Source: Silene conica
Lineage: Eukaryota > Streptophyta > Magnoliopsida > Caryophyllales > Caryophyllaceae
Assembly (NCBI GenBank): GCA_029255685.2
Contig: CM055317.2
Location: forward strand, 20,716,501 to 20,780,500
Direction of reading: 5' to 3'
DNA length: 64,000 nucleotides
Shown here: piece after piece, positions 36,941 through 48,365 of the stretch
Position numbering within the stretch: position 1 is the stretch's first letter
How the letters are laid out: each line of letters opens with the position of its first letter
Notes under the pieces: model-generated
What the model was told of the DNA's origin: nothing
Seen by the model: only the letters and a program-made list of their open reading frames with translations
The model's database searches: none
Translations under genes and position numbers: made by a program

Positions 36941-38013
36941 TGTGGGGAATAAAGCATGTATTCACCCTAAACTTGCAGGATTATAATGAAAAATACAGTT
37001 GTGTTTATAGTCATAAGATTAAAAAGGATAAGAAAAAGAATTCAACCTTTGGTCCTTTGTGCTTATGGCCTAAGAACAGGAATTAATGCAAATTCCCTCC
37101 TATAACTTGCACCCAAGACTTAGTTTGAGACGTGGCCGCGTGTGCTAGAAATCCTCTCCAATTGCCTTGCAATATAGGGAGAGCCCCTGAGGTTTTAGAT
37201 GTGAGATCTGAGGTTTTGGGAGAAGAATGCTCTCAAACCCTAATTTTACCTTGAGATTTATTAAACAGTGCAACAAGAGTATTTGATATAAGGAGAAGGA
37301 CTCTCCTTATATACTACACTTGGCCGGCCGAAATTGATGTCGGGTAGGAGTGGGCTTTCCACTCTTACCTTATTCCAATGCGTGATTCGACCCAATTAGC
37401 TTTAAGTTGTTCGCGGGTTTTATTTATAAATCGTAACATGTTATCAGATATTAATACAGTCGATATATTAATAATGGTCTGACAAAATACGATATTGTAT
37501 AATTATCCAAATTAATATAACTGTTTATATTAATACGCGAATACAATATTTAATTAAATATAACCGTTTATATTTAATTTACGAATTAATCATGTAATCC
37601 GTATTAGCTAAAATTATTTAATCCGTATTAAATAATAATCTCAACATCTTATTGACTAATTTAATAGTCAATACCTCTGACTAACCGTTTAGTTATATCC
37701 GGCAAAATGTGACTGTATTTTCATACCTTCACATCTCTCAAATGTGTCCTATAGGTGTGACGTATAGGGACCAGTTGACCACCGCCATCCGTATGACAAT
37801 AACGTCAAACTTATCTAGCAAGCCAACCGTTATTGATAAACGTGGATCAACTGGTAATAATACAGAAGTATGCCCTTGTGATCCTTAAAGAGATTTAATA
37901 AGTCATTGTACTTAATTGTCAAGGACACCAGCCCCAACAATCTCCCACTTGTCCGTACAAGGGTATGTTCAATGACGTTATCACACTACATGTGGAGGAC
38001 ACAATCTCCAACA
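36941..38013 (-). repeat. 3' LTR of the Copia element
   Basis: A 1073-bp repeat, nearly the same as 44522-45594. It contains, 74 bp inside its U3 end, a relict LTR boundary (GCCCCAACA at 37931-37939) followed by a polypurine-tract-like motif in the minus strand, indicating that the LTR has grown (see findings). It also shares a U3 block (37755-37855) with the LTRs at 58410 and 3713. Confidence 0.96.
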
Positions 38014-38028
38014 AACTCCCACTTGTCC
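38014..38028 (-). other. Polypurine tract of the Copia element
   Basis: The minus strand reads GGACAAGTGGGAGTT immediately before the 3' LTR start TGTTGGAG. AAGTGGGAG is a usual plant Copia plus-strand primer. Confidence 0.75.
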
Positions 38029-38801
38029 ATACAAGTGTAGGTGCGATAACCGAATCTCATATCCTTTTAAAATTTCTCCCACTCAATGTAAGACAATTTG
38101 CAAATCCGCATTCGCAAAGGTCGTATCTCACAAGCGATCTGTATCAAGAGTGGTTTCCCCGACTAGAGAGTAACTTAACTGATAAAACGAATCTGTATTC
38201 GAGCATGGCCATGCATTTCAGTTACTACTCCTCGAGTGGCCCTGAGAAATGATAAAATCCTGATAAGGGTTTGGATATTTCCCTCAACTCGAATCCTGCC
38301 GATATCGCCCAGCATGAAATAACCCAGAAAAAATCCTCTTGGCCCCTGTTACGGTGACCGTGGGAAAGAAACCAAAGTTACCCAAAATCTGTCTTAATCT
38401 CAAGAAACAGTTGAAAGTCAAAAGACTCGACTCTAAGGAACACTATGGAGGTCCTATCCACGACCTGGCACCCAATGTTATAAAACATTTAGGACTCCAT
38501 AACGATGTCACGGGGTGTCCTACGAGATATCCGTATAACTCGCCTTTGTGATTGGTCAGTCATCCACGTGACTTATGGCTCGTTGAACCCACCATCAACC
38601 AACGTCACAAAATGATTACCTGAGTTATCAGCTCAAGTGGGTAATCAAGGACCAAAACGATGTAATGTTAATCAGTTCACTTTGTGGTGTTCAAAATTGG
38701 CGTACAATTCCACATGAGAAACAAAACATTTTATATCATAACAATAAGGTTGAATAGAGTACACGAGAAAATGAATTATTACATGAATTCATAAAAGAGT
38801 A

Positions 38802-41800
38802 CTACAACTTAGGAACACATCCAATTCCCATGGAATGAATGTGCCCTTCATGCTTATCACGTGGTAATGCTTTTGTGAGAGGATCGGCTATGTTGTCATC
38901 CGTAGCGATCTTTTCAATAAAAATCTGCTTTTGCTCCACGTAATCTCTGATTAGATGAGCTTTCCGTTGTACATGCCTAGCCTTGCTGCTAGACTTATGC
39001 TCCTTAGCTTGGAAGATGGCACCGCTATTGTCACAATAGACGGTGATTGGGTCATTCGAACTAGGCACTACTGATAGTCCTTGTAAGAATTGACGCATCC
39101 ATATTGCTTCCTTAGCTGCTTCCGAGGCGGCATAGTACTCGGACTCAGTCGTAGAATCTGCTGTAACACTCTGTTTAGAACTTTTCCAGCTGACAGCAGC
39201 GCCATTAAGAGTAAAAACGAATCCAGACTGAGATTTCGAGTCATCTCGATCCGTTTGGAAGCTAGCATCTGCGTAACCCGTGGCGCAGAGCGTCGAGTCG
39301 CCTCCAAAAGTCAATCCCCAATCTTTAGTCCTCCGTAGGTACTTAAGAATGTTTTTCACGGCCATCCAGTGTTGTTCACCTGGATGAGCTTGGAATCGAC
39401 TTGTCATACTCAATGCATATGCAACGTCAGGACGTGTGCATATCATGGCATACATGATCGATCCTATTGCCGAAGCATAAGGAATCCGACTCATGCGCTC
39501 TTTCTCTTCCACGGACTTAGCTTCTTGAGTCTTGCTCAAGTGAAGCCCAGGAGTCATAGGAAGGAACCCCTTCTTGGAGTTCGTCATGCTGAATCTCTCC
39601 AGAATCTTCTCTATATAAGATTCCTGACTGAGAGACAACATCCGTCGTGATCTATCCCTGTAGATACGGATGCCCAAAATTCTTTGTGCCTCTCCCAGAT
39701 CTTTCATCTGGAAATGGTTTTTCAACCATGCTTTAACCGAAGATAAGAGAGGTATGTCATTCCCAATCAAGAGTATGTCATCGACATACAGTACTAGGAA
39801 TACAATCTTACTCCCACTCGACTTGATATAGAGACATGGTTCCTCGACTGATCGAATGAACCCATTCTCTTTTATCACTTGGTCGAAGCGATGATTCCAA
39901 CTCCGCGATGCTTGCTTAAGTCCATAGATGGAACGCTTGAGCTTGCAAACTTTCTTAGGATGTGCTGGATCGATAAAACCCTCGGGTTGTACCATGTACA
40001 ACTCTTCCTCCAAATAACCGTTTAAGAAGGCGGTTTTAACGTCCATTTGTCATATTTCATAGTCATGAAATGCGGCGATCGCTAAGATAATCCGAATGGA
40101 ACGTAGCATGACTACGGGTGCAAAGATCTCATCATAGTGCAAGCCTGGCACTTGAGTGAAACCTTTAGCAACTAGTCTAGCCTTGTGGATATCTTGTTGT
40201 CCTTCCACGGCATGCTTTATCTTGTAAAGCCATTTGCATTGAAGGGGACGTACCTTTGCAGGTAGGTCCACAAGATCCCACACGTTGTTCTCATACATGG
40301 AGTCCATCTCGGATTGCATGGCTTCTAGCCATAGCTTTGAGTCAGAACTGGTCATGGCACCTTTATAGGTTGTGGGTTCATTACCCTCTAGGAGTAAGAC
40401 GTCATCTGTATCGTGTTCCTCGACCATACCAATGTATCTGTCCGGTGGAATAGAGACTCTTCCTGACCTCCTAGGTTCCTCAGGGATATCTACCGCAGCC
40501 TCGGTTGAAGGTACTGTTTCCTCCAATGGTTGCTCGGTAGTTGGTTCTTGAACCTCCGATAACTCGAAGGTTCTATTACTCGACTTGTTCTCGAGAAATT
40601 CTTTCTCTAAGAACGTCGCACTAGCCGCAACAAAAACACGTTGTTCGGTAGGCGAGTAGAAGTAATGACCAAACGTTCCCTTTGGGTAGCCTATAAAGTA
40701 TGTCTTGACCGATCGCGGGCCGAGCTTATCCTCGTGTCTCCACTTGACATAAGCCTCGCAGCCCCAAACCCGAATAAAGGACAAGTTAGGGACCGTTCCC
40801 TTCCATAACTCGAATGGAGTCTTGTCAACAGCTTTAGACGGACTTCGGTTAAGTATTAGAGCGGCCGACAAAAGAGCATAGCCCCACAATGAATCAGGCA
40901 CAACGGTGTGACTCATCATGGATCGAACCATATCAAGTAAAGTTCGATTTCTCCGTTCGGACACACCATTTAATTGTGGTGTTCCAGGTGGAGTCAACTG
41001 TAGCACGATCCCACAGTCTTTTAGGTGTTGATCAAACTCGTGTGAAAGATACTCACCACCACGATCTGAACGTAGTGCTTTAATCTTTCTACCCAGCTGG
41101 TTCTGTACCCGATTCTGGTATTCTTTGAACTTGTCAAAGGATTCACTTTTATGTTTCATCAAGTAGACATAGCCATATCTACTCAAATCATCCGTGAAAG
41201 TGATGAAATACCTATAGCCTTCTCGTGCGTTGATCGACATAGGGCCACATACGTCCGTATGTATGAGTCCTAATAGGTCGGCAGCGCGCATTCCAACACC
41301 TTTGAAGGAAATACGAGTCATTTTGCCGATGAGACATGATTCACACGTGCCATATGATTCGAAATCAAAGGGCGATATAGCTCCATTCTGTATGAGCTGT
41401 TTTACGCGTTTCTCATTTATGTGTCCCATACGACAATGCCATAGGGAAGTTTGATCTTTGTCACCTACCTTTAATCTTTTATTATTCACATGTAATATCT
41501 CGGTGGTTTGATCTAAAACATAAATTCCATTCATGGAAACTGCCTTGCCATAAATCATATTGTGTAAGGAGAAAATACAGCTATTATTCTCTATTACAAA
41601 TGAAAAGCCGAGTTTGTCAAGTGCAGAAACTGAAATAATGTTTTTGGACAAACTAGGAACATAATAACAGTTATATAAAAATAACTCGAATCCACTTGGA
41701 AGCTGGATTACGTATGTTCCCTTCGAGACTGCAGCCACACGTGCTCCATTCCCGACACGCAGGTCCACCTCACCCTTGGTTAGGGGTTCTTGGTTTCGGA

Positions 41801-42833
41801 GGCCCTGCACATGATTACATAGATGAGAACCACAACCAGTATCAAGTACCCAAGTTCCGCAACTTGCGTGGTTAATCTCAATCATGTGAATAAAAGAAGA
41901 AGAAGACATACCAACAGGGGTAACGCGGCCTGCCTTAATGTCCTCGCGATACACGGGGCATGAGCGCCTCCAATGCCCAGTCTTGTGGCAATGGTGACAT
42001 TCCATGCTAGTATCCTTGCTCTTAGTCTTGCCCTGTGAGTTGCTCGACTCACCTGGCCCACTCTTAGTAAATCCTGGTTTCTTGAACCTGGGCTTACCTA
42101 CTGCTAGGTCGCCCTGAGCTTTAGCCTTTCCTTTACCTTTTCCCTTACTGGAGATCATGAGAACATCCTGCTTTAGATTCCCACTCAACTTTAGATCCTT
42201 CTCAGTCTGTACGAGAAGGGAGTATAGCTCATGGGGAGTCTTCTTCATGTCGTTCATGTAGTAGTTGGCCCTAAAGAGGGCGAACCCATCATGAAGCGAA
42301 TGAAGCATGCGATCAACGATGATGTTCTCACTGATCTTGCAGTCTAGGGACTCCAGTTTCTCGATATTCTCAATCATGTTGAGAATATGTGGGCTAACAG
42401 CTTGGCCCTTCTGGAGTTTCGCCTCAAAGAAGCGACAGGTATGCTCATAAGAAACGATTCTCGGAGCCTTGGAGAATTCGTTAGTGAGCGTGGTGAAAAT
42501 CTTGTTTGCACCATGGGTTATGAAGCGTCTTTGCAAATTGGATTCCATTGCATAGATGAGTACGTTCTTTATCGCACCCGCTTCCATGACGAAGTCGCTA
42601 TGAGCGCGAACATCGTTGGCTCTAGCTCCAGTTCCTGGGTGTGGCGGAATGGGCTCAGTTAAGAACTTGAGCTTTCCGTCAGCAATGGCAGCATTCCGTA
42701 GTGCTGCCTCCCAGTCAGAGAAGTTTGACCCATCATTCCTCAGTCTAGTTGACTGATTCATGGAGTCCATGAAGGCTTTTAGCCAGGATTCACGTGCTAG
42801 CTTGGCACTTGGCATTGGGTCTTCACCAGCCAT
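38802..42833 (-). pseudogene. Copia gag-pol polyprotein with one premature stop
   Basis: One continuous 1344-codon frame, from ATG at 42833 to a stop at 38802, is interrupted only by TGA at 40050-40052 where the family has Trp, just before the RT block [10 protein letters not shown]. Domains in order: gag; CCHC zinc knuckle (CHHCHKTGHWRRSC, about residues 279-292); protease (LDTGCGSH, about 329-336); GAG-pre-integrase (LWHCRMGHINEKR...CESC); integrase core (IHTDVCGPM to ERRNRTLLDMVRSMM); RT with [11 protein letters not shown]; RNase H ([20 protein letters not shown]...TTESEYYAA). The stop separates gag-protease-integrase from most of RT-RNase H. Such a copy could make integrase but little reverse transcriptase, so its own recent insertion happened either before the mutation or with help from another copy. 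Confidence 0.95.
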
Positions 42834-44186
42834 TTTAGTTTTACAGCAGTTTTAATGAACGTGTTCTACACTGAAAAGAAGATAAAACAAAACCATATAA
42901 GCAACTTATTGTTGTGATTTAAGTCTATATTAAATTGAATTTAAACTCGTAGACTCATGCATTTATATAATTGATCTCCCTCAAGAATTATATAAACGAT
43001 CCCAAGACTCAATTTCCGTATATTGATAAGCCCACAGTTTGGCTAATTCCAATCGTTGGAACTCTTGGTCGATAGATTTCCGTATATCTATCTATTAGTC
43101 CATCTCAGTCACTGGAATATTATCGAGTGACCATGATGTTGAGATAAAATAAATCATCTGTTCCCACTTACCCGACGTAGAAGGGGTCATATTATGCCTA
43201 CCGACGAAGAAGGGATTCATGGGAGGCTGATTTATAAAGACTAATCTCAATTTTTGGTTATACGAGGAAGACCCCATCAACTCTTATTTATCCATATTTA
43301 AGTGAACTAAAAACTAGCATTTGCGTGAATGAATTAAATAAAGTGATGGCTTTTAAATTGACATGTGACATCTGTATTGTCACAGAAAACTAACGCGTAA
43401 CCTCTACATGAGTCAGTTTTCAGGCATGATATAGGTGGTTTGGTTTTTAGGCGGAATATGATGCAAGCTATTATCGATGAAAGCGTAAAGATAAATGCAA
43501 TAAACGTAAATAAAAGTCCTAGTGTGGCCTATCCTACCAAAATAAACATAAAACAACTTGGAATCCACTGTTGGACCCTAGAAGCTTGTCTTGATGTTCC
43601 ATCTTGGTCCTTGCAGCGGGAGTGAGCATCCGGCCTCCGTCTTGTCTTTGGTCTTCACAAAATTACTAATTTAAATTACAAAAGTAGTCCTAGATACATT
43701 CTAATTTAAATACAAAAGTAATTACATGGCAAAAACCCAAAACGGAGATTCAAGATCTCAAAATTACAAGCAAGATCGTGTCCCTTCATTACGGTGACAC
43801 AATCTTCTAAGGCCACACTAAGTTACAACCGTTTGCAAAAATTAAATACGTTATTGAAAGCATTCAAGGCATTCACAAGACGATAAATAAAATGCATCAA
43901 CTAAAAACAATTTATACATGACATAATACTGTTATTATGATTAATAAATTTATACCAAACCACCTTTTAAGATTAAAATTAAGTGACTATACCGTTTTAA
44001 TCACCAATTTTAACAAACATATAATCCATTATTTTAAACTGTTTTAAAACAATATGTATCAAGCGAGGGTGAACCGTTTCACTAAATAATACACTATTTC
44101 CGTATATAGTATATTATTTTAAGCCATGTGAAAATAAAACATGTTATTTTCGTAAAATAAAAAAAAAAAAAACGATTCTGTTACAG

Positions 44187-44432
44187 GGGTGGTCTACCGA
44201 CCGGAAAAACAGGTCGACCGACCACCTGACGAAAAAAAAAAACATTTTTTTTTTTTTTTTTTTTAAAGCAGAATGGTCGACCGACCCGAAAAACAGGTCG
44301 ACCGACCACAAAACACGAAACCGAGTTTCTGAACACGATTTCTCACAAAGGAAACTGTTTTGAAAAAAAAAAACAGAAAACTCACACAGGGGCGGTCGAC
44401 CGACCGCTATAACTGGTCGACCGACCGACACG
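44187..44432. repeat. GGTCGACCGACC palindromic motif array with A-runs
   Basis: In the leader of the Copia element, three pairs of GGTCGACCGACC-like motifs (44190-44225, 44276-44308, 44394-44427) each flank a short spacer such as GGAAAAACA, and A- or T-runs separate the pairs. The motifs are self-complementary around GGTCGACC. A similar pair lies at 388-418. Confidence 0.8.
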
Positions 44433-44503
44433 GCGGCAGAAACGAGATTTTTCAAAAACTTTTAAATAAACTTATGAAAAACACAAAAGTAAAATTTTCA
44501 TGG

Positions 44504-44519
44504 CCTGGCTCTGATACCA
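44504..44519 (-). other. Primer binding site of the Copia element
   Basis: The minus strand reads TGGTATCAGAGCCAGG, 16 bases complementary to the 3' end of initiator tRNA-Met, two bases from the 5' LTR edge at 44522. Confidence 0.95.
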
Positions 44520-44521
44520 CT

Positions 44522-45594
44522 TGTGGGGAATAAAGCATGTATTCACCCTAAACTTGCAGGATTATAATGAAAAATACAGTTGTGTTTATAGTCATAAGAT
44601 TAAAAAGGATAAGAAAAAGAATTCAACCTTTGGTCCTTTGTGCTTATGGCCTAAGAACAGGAATTAATGCAAATTCCCTCCTATAACTTGCACCCAAGAC
44701 TTAGTTTGAGACGTGGCCGCGTGTGCTAGAAATCCTCTCCAATTGCCTTGCAATATAGGGAGAGCCCCTGAGGTTTTAGATGTGAGATCTGAGGTTTTGG
44801 GAGAAGAATGCTCTCAAACCCTAATTTTACCTTGAGATTTATTAAACAGTGCAACAAGAGTATTTGATATAAGGAGAAGGACTCTCCTTATATACTACAC
44901 TTGGCCGGCCGAAATTGATGTCGGGTAGGAGTGGGCTTTCCACTCTTACCTTATTCCAATGCGTGATTCGACCCAATTAGCTTTAAGTTGTTCGCGGGTT
45001 TTATTTATAAATCGTAACATGTTATCAGATATTAATACAGTCGATATATTAATAATGGTCTGACAAAATACGATATTGTATAATTATCCAAATTAATATA
45101 ACTGTTTATATTAATACGCGAATACAATATTTAATTAAATATAACCGTTTATATTTAATTTACGAATTAATCATGTAATCCGTATTAGCTAAAATTATTT
45201 AATCCGTATTAAATAATAATCTCAACATCTTATTGACTAATTTAATAGTCAATACCTCTGACTAACCGTTTAGTTATATCCGGCAAAATGTGACTGTATT
45301 TTCATACCTTCACATCTCTCAAACGTGTCCTATAGGTGTGACGTATAGGGACCAGTTGACCACCGCCATCCGTATGACAATAACGTCAAACTTATCTAGC
45401 AAGCCAACCGTTATTGATAAACGTGGATCAACTGGTAATAATACAGAAGTATGCCCTTGTGATCCTTAAAGAGATTTAATAAGTCATTGTACTTAATTGT
45501 CAAGGACACCAGCCCCAACAATCTCCCACTTGTCCGTACAAGGGTATGTTCAATGACGTTATCACACTACATGTGGAGGACACAATCTCCAACA
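44522..45594 (-). repeat. 5' LTR of the Copia element
   Basis: A 1073-bp LTR that should carry the promoter of the element. One base difference from the 3' LTR was noticed. Same internal relict boundary (ends at 45520) and 74-bp U3 extension as in the other LTR. Followed by the TTATG target duplication (45595-45599). Confidence 0.96.
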
Positions 45595-46057
45595 TTATGT
45601 TGGGCCTTTGGGGTTTGATTGCTTGGGCTTTGTATAATGGATACCTGTTTGTTATAATCATTCTCAAGTAATGTTAATTACCGTATAATAATGGATTGGG
45701 CTGCCTATTTTATAAAAGAATCAATTCGTTGGGTTGTTATCATTTTCTCGGACCTCTAAGGACGATCAATAATTTATTATTTTGTAACACCCGTTTTAAT
45801 TACATATTTATTATGAAAATATTTGTTATAATGGATTTTTATATTATTTTCATTTTTTGTAATATCTAGAACTTAATTCTCTTAGGTTTTTTTTTTAATT
45901 TAAATATCTTAAATTACGTAAATTTTGTATCTTATAATTTCCATTTAAACTATGTCTTACTTGTTTCATTTTAAACATATCTTACAATTGTTATTGTTAT
46001 AAACAGTATGTGTACTTACATAGCTTAAAGTTCTCAAACTTGAATGTTATAATTTCC

Positions 46058-46058
<1 letters not shown>

Positions 46059-46128
<70 letters not shown>
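46059..46128. repeat. (TA)35 microsatellite
   Basis: A perfect 70-bp TA run. The corresponding place in the other tandem unit (near 32475) has only about five TA repeats, so the expansion happened after the duplication. Confidence 0.95.
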
Positions 46129-46133
<5 letters not shown>

Positions 46134-46473
46134 ATATTATATTATTTCAATTTTATTTTAAAAAAGTACAATTGTCCGAATAAATAGAATGCTATATAAT
46201 AAGTAAAATTTATATATGTCGTCTTTAAAAGTAAGTGTAAGCAATCCCGTGATTTTTCACGGGTGTTACACTAGTTTTTTCTTAAATCTAGTTGAGGACA
46301 AAACGGTGAAAACAAATAAACTAGGTACTAAAGTAATAATAGCATATATTAAGATTAGGAAATATTATGAATTGAATTGTAGACTCCTATTGTTATTAGA
46401 AGTCTCAAAATCTAAGCTAATATCATAAGCTAATTTCCAAGTAAAACCTTCATTCTTTCTGAATCATCATTGT

Positions 46474-47893
46474 TCATTATATATATTAAAGAATTATGTA
46501 AAATGGCTGACGTGGCGCAATGTGGTTTCAGAAAACCATTTTTCAAGCCCTCTCATTCACTCTCACAATTTCAATTTTTCTCGACCAATTAAAACTAGCC
46601 ATGTCAGCAACTGTGATATTCCTAGGATGACATTACATAATTACGTAATATTTAATATTTATTAATTTAATATTTATGGAATCTTCCATACACATCACAT
46701 AATCACGTAATGTTCCTTTTTAATCAACATAATCACGGAATCTTCGATCACGGAATATTTAGAAATAAACTATTAAATGGTGATCTAACTAAAATATACT
46801 TTAATAGTCATATATTTTAATCACGTACTTTAATAGGTGCAATATTACTTTAATACTTTAATAGTCTTCAATCACGTACTTTAATAGTCATAGGAATATT
46901 GAAAAGATTTTAATAACTATTAAAATTTAGAAATATTTAATAGAATTTTGAGGAAATATTTTGAGAAATATTTAACAGACCGATTATTATTTTGTATTGC
47001 TTGATGTATTGCTTGAGAATATTTAGAAATAAAATTTAGAAATATTTAACATACTGATTGTATATTTAGCAGACCGATTATTATTTTGTATTATTGCTTG
47101 AAGTATTGCTTGAGAATATTTAGAAATATTAACAAAAGTCAAGGGCAATCTCTATCCCGTGTTGGACTTTATCTTCCTAGACCAGTATTCACCTATGGTC
47201 AATTGTATGTTGCCTTATCTAGGGTTACAAGTAAGAAGGGTCTAAAAGTCCTTCTAGATGAAGACAAATGAATGATTAATAAACATCTAATGTTGTTTAT
47301 AAGGAGATTTTCGATAAACTATAAATTTGTATTAGATTTTCCTTATTTGATACAGTATTCTGTTTTAATTTGTATTAGAACCTTTTTTAAGTTAATTTAT
47401 CTTTTATTTTAATTTATTTGTTCTTTCATTCTCCTAACTATTCGTCTAATAAATCTAACAATTTGATGCAACTAATATAACCACAATCCTGACTATAATT
47501 TTCATTTTCTGTAGTATATAGAACTTAATTATCTTAATTTTGATTTTTTTTATAATTTATATAACTTAAATTACTTAAATTTGTATGTTATAATTTCCTT
47601 TTTAACCATGTCTTAATTGTTTCATTTTAATCCTGTCTTAAAATTGTGACTCCTATTAACATTATCATGTGTTAACTTATTAACTTACCTAACTTGAAAT
47701 TCTAAAATGTGAATGTTATAATTTTCGTATATATATTTTAATATATATATATATATATTATATTATTTATTATTTATTTTTAAAAACTACACATGTTCAA
47801 AAAATAAAATTGGTTATATAATAAGTAAAATTTATAGTCATCTTTAAAAATAAGTGTACATAACCCCGTGATTTTTTACGGGTGTTACACTAG
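46474..47893 (+). mobile_element. Helitron deletion derivative with helicase C-terminus (1420 bp)
   Basis: Starts TCATTATATATATTAAAGAA with the CTGACGTGGCGCA, CTCACAATTTC and GACCAATTA blocks. It ends with hairpin CCCGTGATTTTTTACGGG (47865-47882), GTGTTACA, CTAG (47890-47893) and T. Its first 640 bp match 32853-33488. The right half holds the end of a helicase gene. The preceding Helitron's 3' end (hairpin 46246-46263, CTAG 46271-46274) lies about 200 bp upstream. Confidence 0.82.
47134..47271 (+). pseudogene. Helitron helicase C-terminal fragment
   Basis: The frame decodes KSQGQSLSRVGLYLPRPVF and YGQLYVALSRVTSKKGLKVL, then a stop after DEDK. This is the helicase motif VI region and C-terminal tail of Helitron Rep/Hel proteins, and it lies about 620 bp before the 3' terminus, its usual place. 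Everything upstream is lost: the preceding sequence is repeat-derived AT-rich DNA. It is a different part of the protein from the fragment at 34228-34595, and the two lie in oppositely oriented elements. Confidence 0.88.
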
Positions 47894-48149
47894 TTTATTC
47901 ATATTCTCCGTGGTTGTAATCTCGGTTTGATCATATTTTCATTGTGAAACCTTTATTCTTCGCCCTTTACCACCAACCTTGGATTCACAACAAACTGCAC
48001 TTCGTCTATCTTACATGAAATATCCTTTTTACATTCATTGGTAGTTTTTTTTTGGACAAAGGTAAACTGATATAAATAAAAGAAAGTCGACATAGCAAGT
48101 CATTACATGTTACCCATTTTCAAACGGGTTGCACTACTACAGAAACCCT

Positions 48150-48365
48150 TAAGGACATCGGTCAATGCACATCGGTTTTTTAAAAAACCGATGTAATAAA
48201 TAATACACATCGGTTTTTTCAAAAATCCGATGTCCTTATAGAGTTATTTACATCGGTTTTTTTTACAACCCATGTCCATAACTTGCTGATTTTAATGGAC
48301 ATCGGATGTTTAAAAAACCCATGTCCATTACTGCTAATTTACATCGGATTTTATTAAACCCATGT
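48150..48365. repeat. CACTA subterminal repeat cluster, left
   Basis: At least eight copies of ACATCGGWTTT or its inverse, spaced 15-40 bp, several forming hairpins such as ATCGGTTTTTTAAAAAACCGAT. They match the cluster at the other end in motif but not in exact sequence. Confidence 0.85.

Larger units (their letters stand above)
36941..45594 (-). mobile_element. Young full-length Copia retrotransposon (8654 bp)
   Basis: It has two 1073-bp LTRs (36941-38013 and 44522-45594) starting TGTGGGG and ending CCAACA in the plus view, flanked by the 5-bp duplication TTATG (36936-36940 and 45595-45599). The primer binding site at 44504-44519 and gag-pol coding on the minus strand set the orientation. 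Reading the LTRs side by side I found a single difference (T/C near 37745 versus 45326), so the insertion is very young. The uninterrupted copy of the target is at 31997-32025. It is intact except for one nonsense codon in the reverse transcriptase. Confidence 0.96.
33489..47110 (+). repeat. Tandem duplication, unit 2 (split by two insertions)
   Basis: The pieces 33489-33501, 36774-36940 and 45600-47110 together correspond to unit 1 (31833-33488). The gaps are a minus-strand Helitron (33502-36773) and a Copia element (36941-45594 plus its TSD copy). By eye the two units differ at a few percent of positions, mostly small changes and indels, including the large (TA)n expansion at 46059. Confidence 0.82.

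Noticed and set aside
48150-48365. Cluster of small inverted repeats taken for a regulatory array or a CRISPR
   Set aside because: The motifs are the subterminal repeats of a CACTA element, as shown by the matching cluster and the CACTACTACAG ends with a TTG target duplication.
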